Origin: an uncultured Lachnospiraceae bacterium
Lineage (GTDB): Bacteria > Bacillota > Clostridia > Lachnospirales > Lachnospiraceae
Reading direction: 5' to 3'
NCBI GenBank assembly: GCA_947589175.1
Contig: CANPZR010000115.1
Location: 1 to 7,679, forward strand
DNA: 7,679 nt
Both the position numbers and the translations under genes were made by a program. The notes under the pieces are model-generated. The model searched no databases and was not told where the DNA came from. It saw only the letters and a list, made by a program, of their open reading frames with translations. Of the stretch, positions 1-7,635 are shown in pieces (position 1 is the stretch's first letter; each line of letters starts with the position of its first letter).

Positions 1-27
1 AATCACCACATCGGTGTGATTGTTCAT
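1..27 (-). CDS. 5' end of a downstream gene, likely the partner ABC exporter subunit (partial)
   Basis: An ATG at 27-25 opens a frame that stays open to the window edge and encodes MNNHTDVVI. It starts only 3 nt after the TAA of the preceding exporter gene. A GGAG at 37-34, inside the last codons of that gene, sits 6 nt before the ATG, which is good ribosome-binding spacing and suggests translational coupling. Nine residues are too few to identify a family. The guess that this is the second, catalytically complete half of a heterodimeric ABC exporter rests on context alone: the upstream subunit has a degenerate ATP site, and such subunits are usually encoded next to their partner. It could instead be an unrelated operon member. 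Confidence 0.6.
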
Positions 28-30
28 GTT

Positions 31-1851
31 TTACTCCATCATTTCCTGCAAATGGTCAAAGTCCACCACGGATTTTTTTTCTGCTTCCTGTATATTATAG
101 ACCGAAGCGAAATGCCCGTTCAGCGCCATCAGCTCCTCGAAGGTGCCCCGCTCGATCACCTCGCCGTCCATCAGGTAGAGGATCTCGTCGCAGTCTACTA
201 CGGAGGACAGCCGGTGAGCGGAAATCAGGAGAGTTTTCTTGGCGTAGTGCGCCTTGATATCCTCCAGCAGCCGTTTTTCCGTATCCACATCCAGAGCGGA
301 GGTGGAGTCGTCGAGAATCAGCACCGGGGAGTCCTTTAACAGCGCCCTGGCGATGGAAACACGCTGTTTCTGCCCGCCGGAAATGCCCAGCCCGCGCTCG
401 CCCACGATGGTCTCGTAGCCGTCCTCGAGCTTTTGGATAAAGGCGTCCGCCTGGGCGTGCAGAGCCGCCCGCAGCACGTATTCCTCGTCGATTTCGGGAT
501 CGGCGTAGGAGATGTTGGAATCAATCGTATTGGAAAAGAGGAACACGTCCTGGAAGACATATGCGAACTGCTCGCGCAAAGATTCCAGCGTGAAATTCCG
601 GATATCCATTCCGTTGATGGTGACTTCGCCCTCGGTCATATCGTGAACGCGAATCAGAGATTCCAGAAGAACGCTCTTGCCGCTGCCGGTTCCGCCCACG
701 ATGCCAACCTTTTTGCCCGCCGGGATATCCAGGGTGATGTCCTTTAGGATTACCTGGTCATCTAATGTCATGGAGGCGTGCTCAAAGCGGATGTGGGGCG
801 CCGGAGGCGTTTCCACAATCTCCTCGCCGTCGGGGATTTTCGTCTCGCAGTTCATGAAATCCATCATCTTCCGCCCGGACACGATCTGCTGCTGCATCTG
901 GAACATCATGTTGTTGATCATGGTGATGTAGTTCATGATTTTCAGAATATAGTCGGCGCACGCCACCAGATACCCGACGGTGACATGGCCGGTCATGACC
1001 AGCACGGCGCTGACGCCGATGCTGCCGATATAGGCAAACTGCTTGATGCTGCTGAATACCGCCTCGAAGTTGGCGGAGAGCTTGACCTGCCGGATATAGG
1101 CCTCCCGCAGCTTTTTGTTGGAGGCGTCGAATTTTTCCTTCTCACGCGGTTCATTGGTGAAGGAGCGCACAAGGCGCACCGCCTCGATATTTTCCTGGAC
1201 AGCCAGGTTCATCTCGCTGTTGCAGGCGCGGATATTGCGGAAATTCACCATAGCCCGCTTTTTAAAGCGTATGAGGGCGACGAGAAAGACCGGCATCATA
1301 ATGACCGGTATGATTAACAGATATACGTCGATTGTGGCGAGCAAAATAATGGCGCCCGCCAGCACAAAAATACTGTCGAAAATATTGGGAATAATACGGC
1401 AGAACATTTCCTTAAACATAATGGTGTCGGAGCTCAAGGTGGTCAGAAGCTCGCCGGTGTTGTATTCGGAAATGGTGGCGCTGTCTAAGACCATCAGCTT
1501 GTGGAATGTGGCGACGCGCAGATCAGTCTCTAAGCGCAGGCCCAGCTTCTGGTTCAGGATGTTTCGTATGTAGACAAGCGTCAGCTTTAATAATAAAAGC
1601 GCCGCAAACAGGATGGCGAGATTCCGGAACAGCTCCATCGAGTGGACCGCCCCGTAATCTCCATTCAGCATAAAGGAAAAAATGTTGTCATCCGCGGGCG
1701 CCCCCGACTTGATCACATAGTTGATGAACAGCGCGGTGATCATCGGAAGCAGCAGGTCGGCTGTGAGGGCGATGGCGCTCAACAGCTTTCCGAGCAGCGA
1801 GAGCGGAATGTTTCTCTTCCAATAATGTAGTCCGAATTTCAGCACATCCAT
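31..1851 (-). CDS. ABC exporter half-transporter (membrane domain plus ATPase), degenerate ATP-site subunit
   Basis: A 606-residue type IV (MsbA/BmrA-like) half-transporter of the inner membrane, the usual length for the family. Residues 1 to about 330 form the membrane domain, with hydrophobic stretches near 17-47, 74-98, 153-175, 176-196 and 262-315. The ATPase follows: Walker A GGTGSGKS (386-393), Q-loop Gln434, signature ISGGQ (490-494), Walker B LILDD (511-515) and switch His546. Two key residues deviate. The position after Walker B, normally the catalytic Glu, is Asp515, and the A-loop aromatic residue appears to be Leu363. In known heterodimeric exporters (TM287/288, BmrCD) this marks the subunit whose own Walker A/B site hydrolyses ATP poorly, while its intact signature completes the partner's active site. 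The start is supported by AAAGGAG at 1867-1861, 9 nt upstream. Substrate unknown; multidrug or peptide export are both possible. Confidence 0.94.
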   Translation of the reverse strand: MDVLKFGLHYWKRNIPLSLLGKLLSAIALTADLLLPMITALFINYVIKSGAPADDNIFSFMLNGDYGAVHSMELFRNLAILFAALLLLKLTLVYIRNILNQKLGLRLETDLRVATFHKLMVLDSATISEYNTGELLTTLSSDTIMFKEMFCRIIPNIFDSIFVLAGAIILLATIDVYLLIIPVIMMPVFLVALIRFKKRAMVNFRNIRACNSEMNLAVQENIEAVRLVRSFTNEPREKEKFDASNKKLREAYIRQVKLSANFEAVFSSIKQFAYIGSIGVSAVLVMTGHVTVGYLVACADYILKIMNYITMINNMMFQMQQQIVSGRKMMDFMNCETKIPDGEEIVETPPAPHIRFEHASMTLDDQVILKDITLDIPAGKKVGIVGGTGSGKSVLLESLIRVHDMTEGEVTINGMDIRNFTLESLREQFAYVFQDVFLFSNTIDSNISYADPEIDEEYVLRAALHAQADAFIQKLEDGYETIVGERGLGISGGQKQRVSIARALLKDSPVLILDDSTSALDVDTEKRLLEDIKAHYAKKTLLISAHRLSSVVDCDEILYLMDGEVIERGTFEELMALNGHFASVYNIQEAEKKSVVDFDHLQEMME

Positions 1852-1872
1852 GTTGCAGCACTCCTTTGAATT

Positions 1873-4326
1873 TTATTCTTTTACCGCCAATGCCGCCGGA
1901 GGCTGTGAGAGGATTCCGTACACAGGGAGAATACTGATCACGATATGCACGGCGTAAATGGCCAGTAACAGGATCAGAACCGACCACCACGGGAAGATCA
2001 TGTGAATCTGCAGGGATGGTATGGAACTGATAAATTTAATGACGCCGCTGGTAATAAGCACCGCCGGGAGGGAGGTGTAGCAGGTCATAAAAAACATTTC
2101 CAGCATATAGGCATTTAAAATACTGCCCTTTGAAATTCCGATCAGGCGGTATACCGTCAGCTCTTCGCTGCGCGATATAGCGTTGGACTTGATCGTAAAG
2201 TACACCATAATCAGGGAGATGATGGAGATGGCAATGGTAATCAGCTGCCTTGCGTCCATATCAACGGAATTGTTTTCCTTGTATTCCTGAATCTCCAGCT
2301 TGGCGGGAACGGATGCTTCCGCCTGGTACGCGATCAGCTCGTCTCCGGCGTCTTCAAAATATTGGATGGCGGAAGCCGCGTCGTCGGTGTATATGTAGCA
2401 TGATTTTTTGTCGAAAATCATGGAGTTGCGTATGTCAAGGCAATCTGAATCCGTGAGGACGTAATCCATGCCGTATTCATCCGGGAATGTACCGACTATG
2501 GTGTAATCGCCCTTGTAACCAAGTGTAACTTTATTTGTGCCTGACTTGTTGTCCGAGTCTTCGTCTGTGTCGTTGTCAGATACTTTAGTATTGTAAAGTC
2601 CTGCCCGGACCAGAACCTGTCCCTTTTCCAGCTTCTGATCCTCAAAGGAAGAATCCTCGGCCTTCAGCTCATCCAGGCTGCCGATCTCATACCCAATAGA
2701 ATTCATCGCCAAGAGGATATTCTGTCCGCAGTAAATGTCGGGTTCGTGAGTATCGCTGATACCCACGACGGTCAGTTCCACGCTTACGGAAGGAACCTTT
2801 AGCCGCGCGCCGATGTAGGACTCGGCTCCATCGTGGAGCGAGGCGACGTGGCCGAAGCCATCCTCCAGCTTGTCAACCAGGAGCTTGTCGAGGACGACGT
2901 CTGTGCGCTTGGTCGGCAGGGAGCCGTAGAGCATGTCTTCTTCCTTTAAGTGGTCTTTAGAGACATACGAATAATTCTGCATCAGCTGGGTGAGGTTGAC
3001 AAACTGCTCAAAGCCCTCTCCCTGCAGATAGACGTTTCCATTGGGGGAATAAAAGACGTCCCCGTGGGAATCATCGCTCATATTATTCCATATGTACTTC
3101 ATCAGGCTGTCGTCGTTTCCATGCATGGAGTCCTTGACAAAGTCTAACATTACATAATGCGAGTCGGTGGAGCGGATGGAATCCTCATCTATGGATACGC
3201 TGCTCACGAACTGCGCCATGGTAATGGACAGCAGGATGGCAGTCACCAGCATGATGCCCAGGACGAAGCTCTGCTTCTTGCCCATAAGGCGTATGTTCTC
3301 TACCGCCATGTGCAGAACTTCCCGGGCGGGCAGATGGGATTTGCCGATGCTCTCCGGCTTTGGCAGTTCATAGGAGAAATGCTCCACATCCTCCATCTCC
3401 AGGGTGGGACGGTCCATATCCAGTATTTCCACGCCGTTCTCCACGCCTGCTATCAGAATATCATAAGGCATGTCATTCTGAATATAAAGTTTATCATCCT
3501 TCCATGCCAGCGTCAATTCAATTTTTCGGGGAATCGCCTCTTTTTCGCAGTAGACCCGGAACTGAGCCAGGTCGTTCTGCAGCGTTTTGCTGTCCATTTC
3601 CTTCAGGTAGATGTTGGAATCATCGCTGCGGGAGTAGGAGGAGCGGGACTTGTTGGCCTCATCCCGCACAATCCTGCCGTCCTGGATCTCAATGATCCGG
3701 TCGGCGAAAAAACGGGCGATCCGCTTTTCGTGGGTAACCAGCAATACAAGGCATTCTTTGGAAATATTTTTGAGAATGCTCATGGTGCGCAGGGTGTTTT
3801 CTTCATCCAGGTTTCCCGTCGGCTCATCCGCCAGAATGACGTCCGGTGACTTCACCAGGGCTCTGGCGATGGAGACGCGCTGCTTCTGACCGCCGGAGAG
3901 CTTGGACACCAGCTTCTTTTTATATTTGGCGATGCCTAACATCTCCAGCACATAGTCTACCCGCTCTTCCTTTTCTTCCTCCGTCAGCCTGTACCGGTTC
4001 AGGGCCAGCTTGACGTTGTAGGAAACCGAGTGATCCTGCAGCAGGTAGTAGTTCTGGAATACGTAATCAAAGTGGTCGTTGCGGATCGGCTCTATTATTT
4101 TAGGATCATATTTTGTCAATTTTTGGCCATCGATATCAATAGCCCCGCCGGAAAAGGTATCAAGGCCGCCGATGGTGTTTAACAGGGTCGTCTTGCCGCA
4201 GCCGCTCTCGCCGAGAATGCATACAAGGCCGGTGGAGTCCAGTTCCAGGCTGACGTCCTTAAGAACATGCTCCTCGTTTTTCTTCCCCTTATTGTAAAAT
4301 TTATTCAGATTAGTAATTTGAATCAT
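1873..4326 (-). CDS. Fused ABC ATPase / FtsX-type permease (MacB-like architecture), second of the pair
   Basis: An 817-residue protein. The N-terminal LolD/MacB-type ATPase has Walker A GESGCGKT (39-46), Q-loop Gln91, signature LSGGQ (143-147), Walker B ILADE (164-168), D-loop GNLD (171-174) and switch His199, so it appears fully competent. A linker of about 120 residues (222-345) follows, much longer than in the neighbouring paralogue. Then come helix 1 (about 352-371), an extracytoplasmic domain of about 320 residues (373-692), and helices 2-4 (about 693-713, 735-762 and 779-805). The segment after helix 2 (RSEELTVYRLIGISKG, 719-734) matches the FtsX-permease pattern. Odd features are an Asp-rich stretch (583-596) and a possible cysteine pair, Cys629 and Cys643, in the outer domain. 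The ATG overlaps the stop of the upstream gene (ATGA), with AAAGGA 11-12 nt before it. Related proteins drive mechanical work across the membrane, such as peptide or lipid release and antimicrobial defence; the substrate here is not evident. Confidence 0.93.
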   Translation of the reverse strand: MIQITNLNKFYNKGKKNEEHVLKDVSLELDSTGLVCILGESGCGKTTLLNTIGGLDTFSGGAIDIDGQKLTKYDPKIIEPIRNDHFDYVFQNYYLLQDHSVSYNVKLALNRYRLTEEEKEERVDYVLEMLGIAKYKKKLVSKLSGGQKQRVSIARALVKSPDVILADEPTGNLDEENTLRTMSILKNISKECLVLLVTHEKRIARFFADRIIEIQDGRIVRDEANKSRSSYSRSDDSNIYLKEMDSKTLQNDLAQFRVYCEKEAIPRKIELTLAWKDDKLYIQNDMPYDILIAGVENGVEILDMDRPTLEMEDVEHFSYELPKPESIGKSHLPAREVLHMAVENIRLMGKKQSFVLGIMLVTAILLSITMAQFVSSVSIDEDSIRSTDSHYVMLDFVKDSMHGNDDSLMKYIWNNMSDDSHGDVFYSPNGNVYLQGEGFEQFVNLTQLMQNYSYVSKDHLKEEDMLYGSLPTKRTDVVLDKLLVDKLEDGFGHVASLHDGAESYIGARLKVPSVSVELTVVGISDTHEPDIYCGQNILLAMNSIGYEIGSLDELKAEDSSFEDQKLEKGQVLVRAGLYNTKVSDNDTDEDSDNKSGTNKVTLGYKGDYTIVGTFPDEYGMDYVLTDSDCLDIRNSMIFDKKSCYIYTDDAASAIQYFEDAGDELIAYQAEASVPAKLEIQEYKENNSVDMDARQLITIAISIISLIMVYFTIKSNAISRSEELTVYRLIGISKGSILNAYMLEMFFMTCYTSLPAVLITSGVIKFISSIPSLQIHMIFPWWSVLILLLAIYAVHIVISILPVYGILSQPPAALAVKE
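4323..4326 (-). other. ATGA stop/start overlap coupling the two FtsX-type ABC genes
   Basis: The TGA of the first fused ABC gene (4325-4323) and the ATG of the second (4326-4324) share bases in ATGA. This arrangement usually reflects translational coupling through ribosome re-initiation. It supports similar synthesis of the two proteins and hence a possible complex between them. Confidence 0.9.
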
Positions 4327-6608
4327 TGGTTCAACCGTCCTTTCAATAAGCGATTAAAAGATGCGACTGTCAAAAAGATCAGCAGGAAATTGTACAGCGC
4401 AAACAGCAGATAGGGGATCAGCGTGTAGTACCACATAATATCTTTTATAATGGTGACTCCCGCAAAGCGCAGGATCCACGCCAGGATCAGGGTCAGAAGG
4501 ATGGCTGCCAGTGCGTAGCCTCCCATTTCAAAGTAACTGATTCGTTTGATAACCTGCATTTTCATGCCGATAAATTTCAGCACAAAATAATCTTTCACCC
4601 GGATTCTCATAAGAGACCGCAGAATCAGGATCTCGGCTAAAAGGATGGCAATCAGGCCAAAGGCGCAGATTCCAATGATGATCAGCCGCTGGTTTACCAG
4701 ATCTTCCAGATACTCCCCCGTGCTGATGCGGTAGGTGCTGACGCCGACATATCCCTTTTTCTCTAAGGCTTTCAGAATCGCGTCGGTCTTGGCATAGCTG
4801 GTCATATATATGGAAGCCTGGTAGGTCTCGCCGCCATAATGCTTGTCAAAGAGCTCCTGGCTCATTTCAAGTACTTTCGAGGTGTACTCGTTCCGCTCCG
4901 CCTGGACCTGAATCGTATCTTCAATCGGATCGCCCACGACGTCCTTTTTTTCATTGACGGCCTGCCAGGATAAGATCATTTCGCTGGCGCCTGGAGGCAT
5001 TGCCATTTTGTCGTTGTCTTTATAGGGATCTGTAGCGCTGGCACGCACCTCGTTCCCCTTCAAAGAATCGTTGATTACAGGAATAACAGGCCGCCGGACC
5101 AGATAGAGTTTGAGGACGCTGTCCCACGCGTAAGTCAGGCGGTATTCGGCGAGGCTGGACGGGTTGCCGAGCATCTGGCACAGGGCACGGGAGAAATAGA
5201 CGTCGTCGGTTTTTTCTTTCAGTATCCCCACGATGGTGACGTCGGTGAAATAATACTGTCCCGATTGCCAGAGGTTATCCGAAGTGAAGTAGCACTTCTG
5301 AGAGGAGCCCAGTCGGCTGTCGTCCGATGCGTACAGGACGATCTCATTTCTCGCCTCCGGCATTCTGCCGAAAGCCAAGTCATCCTCGCTGATGCAGTCC
5401 GTAGACTTCATAAAGCGCGAAGTGTTTTCAAAGGAAACCGTCTGGGTGACGGCATTGGACGGCGCTTCTACCGGCCTTTTGAGTACCTTGGAGTAGTGGT
5501 ATTCGTAGTCCTTGTCCTCGTCCAGGTAGAAATTGATATCGTTGGCCAGGTCGCAGGAATCCACGCAGACCACATTGCGCATGGAGGCCATTTTTTGCAG
5601 ATCCTCGTCGGTGATAGGCTTTCCGTCCGCGCGCTTGACTGAAATGCGGGTGTCGTCTTCTCTGGCAAAAACACTGTTTGAGTACCCCCGCGTGTGGTAA
5701 TCGTCTTTGTGCAGAAACAGCTCCCCGATAAATAAGAAGGAGGCGGCGGAGATGATAAACAAAAACGTGGTGAACAAAAAGGCTCTTCCCGGCTGGGTCT
5801 TCCGGTTGCGTTTGGCAAACAGGGCGGCGACCCGGTTCTGCCAGCGGAGGTTCATTTCCTGGGCCGGGAGCTTTTCCCGCTCCATGGCCGGTTTTTTTTC
5901 GTCTGTCTGATTGACTAAGACGTCGGAGATCACCTGTCCGTCATGGATGCGGATCTTGCGGCTCACATAGGCCTCCGCCTGGTCGTAGTTGTGGGTGACC
6001 ATAATAACCAGATGATCTTTCGACAATTCCTTCAAAAGAGAGATGATCTGATTGCCGGTCTCGCTGTCTAAATTTCCTGTGGGCTCGTCGGCTACGATGA
6101 CGTCCGTGTTTTTTGCCAGGGCCCTGGCGATGGACAGGCGCTGCTTCTGGCCGCTGGAGAGCTCGGTAGCCCGGTGGTTCTCGTATTCATCAAGCCCTAC
6201 CTGCTTTAAATATTTACGCGCCATTTCCCTGGCGGCGTCCTGCTCCGCCCCCATGATAACAAGGGCGCTCATGACGTTGTCCAGGACGCTGTAGTGGCCG
6301 ATCAGGCTGTAATCCTGGAAGACATAGCCGATTTTAGTGCGGCGGTAGTCCTCCCAGTCCAGATCGTCATACTGAAAGGTGGGCTCTCCATATATGTACA
6401 TTTCTCCCTCGTCGAAGGTATCCATGCCGCCGATGATATTTAATAAGGTAGATTTGCCGCTGCCGCTCTCGCCGGTTATGGCGACAAATTCCCCGAGTTC
6501 AAAGGACAGGCTCACTTTTCGGAGAGCCTGCGTGACTGCTGTTTCCGAGTAATAGCTTTTGCTGATGTTCTGTAGTTCAATGATTGGCTTTTTATCCGTC
6601 TGTTCCAT
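4323..6608 (-). CDS. Fused ABC ATPase / FtsX-type permease (MacB-like architecture), first of the pair
   Basis: A 761-residue membrane ATPase. The N-terminal LolD/MacB-type domain shows Walker A GESGSGKS (46-53), Q-loop Gln98, Walker B VIVADE (170-175), D-loop GNLD (178-181) and switch His206. Its signature reads LSSGQ (150-154) instead of LSGGQ. After a short linker come helix 1 (about 276-298), an outer domain of about 340 residues (299-640) with Cys348, Cys352, Cys405, Cys439 and Cys477, and helices 2-4 (about 641-663, 692-713 and 728-750). VLKFIGMKMQ (675-684) sits where FtsX permeases carry their conserved cytoplasmic loop. The start is supported by GAGGTG at 6624-6619, 10 nt upstream, within the 21-nt gap after the reductase. 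The last codons overlap the next gene by 4 nt. The outer domain shows little obvious similarity by eye to that of the next protein, which fits an asymmetric heterodimer. Substrate unknown. Confidence 0.93.
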   Translation of the reverse strand: MEQTDKKPIIELQNISKSYYSETAVTQALRKVSLSFELGEFVAITGESGSGKSTLLNIIGGMDTFDEGEMYIYGEPTFQYDDLDWEDYRRTKIGYVFQDYSLIGHYSVLDNVMSALVIMGAEQDAAREMARKYLKQVGLDEYENHRATELSSGQKQRLSIARALAKNTDVIVADEPTGNLDSETGNQIISLLKELSKDHLVIMVTHNYDQAEAYVSRKIRIHDGQVISDVLVNQTDEKKPAMEREKLPAQEMNLRWQNRVAALFAKRNRKTQPGRAFLFTTFLFIISAASFLFIGELFLHKDDYHTRGYSNSVFAREDDTRISVKRADGKPITDEDLQKMASMRNVVCVDSCDLANDINFYLDEDKDYEYHYSKVLKRPVEAPSNAVTQTVSFENTSRFMKSTDCISEDDLAFGRMPEARNEIVLYASDDSRLGSSQKCYFTSDNLWQSGQYYFTDVTIVGILKEKTDDVYFSRALCQMLGNPSSLAEYRLTYAWDSVLKLYLVRRPVIPVINDSLKGNEVRASATDPYKDNDKMAMPPGASEMILSWQAVNEKKDVVGDPIEDTIQVQAERNEYTSKVLEMSQELFDKHYGGETYQASIYMTSYAKTDAILKALEKKGYVGVSTYRISTGEYLEDLVNQRLIIIGICAFGLIAILLAEILILRSLMRIRVKDYFVLKFIGMKMQVIKRISYFEMGGYALAAILLTLILAWILRFAGVTIIKDIMWYYTLIPYLLFALYNFLLIFLTVASFNRLLKGRLNQ

Positions 6609-6629
6609 TTTGTGGTATCACCTCGTTTC

Positions 6630-7607
6630 TTATCCGACATGGCGTTCAAAAGGAGTGAAGCCGAGAATCCGGTCGATCTCAGCCAGCGCGTCCTCCGGGA
6701 TGACAAAGCCGCTTGCGGCCAGGTTTCCATCCAGCTGGGACGGTTTGCTGGCGCCGGTAATGACGCTGCTGACAATGCCCTTGCGCAAAATCCAGGCCAG
6801 AGCCAGGACCGGCATAACCGTGCCCAGGTCTTCTGCAATCTTGCTCATGGACTCTACCTTATCAAGATTTTCGTCGGTGAGGAGCTGATTTACCTGTTTA
6901 TCCGCCTGATGAGTCGCCCGGGATTCTTCCGGATAAGGCTGGCCCTTTTTGTATTTGCCGGTGAGAAGTCCCTGTGCCAGCGGCGAGAACGGCGTGATCC
7001 CGATGCCGTACTTCTCGCATATTCCCATGATCTCGTGCTCAATATAGCGGTCCATCATATTGTACTGGGGCTGGAGGGAAGTCAGGGGATGGAGATGATA
7101 GCGCTCAATGATTTTCTGTGCCTGCTCGAGCCTTGCCCCGCTCCATTCCTCGCTGACGCCGTAGTACAGAATCTTTCCCTGGTCTACCAGGCTGCTGAGC
7201 GCCCGGAGAGTCTCCTCCATAGGGGTGGTGGGGTCAAAGCGGTGGCAGTAGTACAGATCGATATAGTCTAAATCCATATTGGTCAGAGTCCGGTCGATGT
7301 TTTCAAAAATGTGCTTTCTCGACAGGCCCCACTCCGTGGCCGCCGGGCCGGTGGGAAAAAATACCTTGCTGGATACTACGTAGGAGCTCCTGCGGTACTC
7401 CTTCAATACCCGGCCGAGGAACTTCTCGGCCTCTCCGCCGCTGTAAGCGTCGGCGCAGTCAAAAAATGTGACGCCATTTTCATAGGCCAGGCGGATGGTA
7501 TCCTTTGCAATTTCCGCCTGACTGCTTCCTCCCAGATCTGTCATCCAGCTCCCGATGGCGATTTCGCTCACTTTCAGGCCGGAATTTCCTACACTTCGAT
7601 AATTCAT
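6630..7607 (-). CDS. Aldo/keto reductase (Kv-beta-like / YajO-like group)
   Basis: A 325-residue soluble NAD(P)H-dependent oxidoreductase predicted to adopt the AKR TIM barrel and reduce carbonyl compounds. The catalytic tetrad is visible as Asp50 and Tyr55 (in FFDCADAYSGG), Lys81 (VVSSKVF) and His122 (YYCHRFDP). Cofactor-site hallmarks are also present: YYGVSEEW, TPFSPLAQGLLTGKY and, near the C-terminus, TGASKPSQLDGNL. Length is normal for the family. I chose the ATG at 7607-7605, giving MNYRSVGNSGLKVSEI, because family members begin just before this strand and AGGCGG lies 8 nt upstream. A longer frame from GTG at 7658 would add 17 residues without family resemblance and would run through the leader hairpins. 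The substrate cannot be read from sequence. It is the first gene visible in the operon, 21 nt before the first ABC gene; its role with the transporters is unknown. Confidence 0.94.
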   Translation of the reverse strand: MNYRSVGNSGLKVSEIAIGSWMTDLGGSSQAEIAKDTIRLAYENGVTFFDCADAYSGGEAEKFLGRVLKEYRRSSYVVSSKVFFPTGPAATEWGLSRKHIFENIDRTLTNMDLDYIDLYYCHRFDPTTPMEETLRALSSLVDQGKILYYGVSEEWSGARLEQAQKIIERYHLHPLTSLQPQYNMMDRYIEHEIMGICEKYGIGITPFSPLAQGLLTGKYKKGQPYPEESRATHQADKQVNQLLTDENLDKVESMSKIAEDLGTVMPVLALAWILRKGIVSSVITGASKPSQLDGNLAASGFVIPEDALAEIDRILGFTPFERHVG

Positions 7608-7616
7608 TTTTATAAA

Positions 7617-7624
7617 CCGCCTTT
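7617..7624 (-). promoter_or_regulatory. Ribosome binding site of the reductase gene
   Basis: AAAGGCGG on the minus strand lies 9 nt upstream of the ATG at 7607-7605 and decides the start against the GTG at 7658. It carries one mismatch (C) to AAAGGAGG, and six of its eight bases fall within the proximal arm of the 7-3-7 inverted repeat. Confidence 0.65.
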
Positions 7625-7635
7625 CTGTGAAAGGC
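7619..7635. repeat. Perfect 7-3-7 inverted repeat over the reductase ribosome binding site
   Basis: GCCTTTC TGT GAAAGGC on the plus strand is a perfect 17-bp dyad. On the transcript it would fold with an ACA triloop and take up the AAAGGC part of the AAAGGCGG ribosome binding site (7624-7617), leaving only the last GG free. Its proximal arm ends 11 nt before the ATG. Equally, a 17-bp palindrome with a 3-bp centre is a common form for a dimeric repressor operator. The repeat is seen directly; its function is inferred. Confidence 0.6.

Noticed and set aside
1..21. AATCAC / GTGATT inverted repeat at the left edge as an operator or terminator
   Set aside because: It has only 6 bp arms with a 9-nt loop, no following T-run on the transcript strand, and lies within the first codons of the downstream gene. 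Chance is the simpler explanation.
778..1317. 179-codon plus-strand open frame, rich in His and Asp
   Set aside because: It is opposite the exporter membrane domain, and the His/Asp bias is what the complement of membrane-protein codons gives.
3157..3849. 230-codon plus-strand open frame
   Set aside because: It lies entirely antisense to the second fused ABC gene, whose ATPase and membrane motifs are unmistakable. The translation shows no domain pattern, so it is a shadow frame.
352..6170. Similar DNA blocks near 352-385, 3869-3902 and 6129-6162 as dispersed repeats
   Set aside because: All three encode the conserved ABC signature region. The similarity follows from shared protein ancestry, not a mobile or regulatory repeat.
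6612..7271. 219-codon plus-strand open frame
   Set aside because: It is antisense to the reductase, whose catalytic tetrad and cofactor motifs are intact, and the predicted peptide has no recognisable motif.
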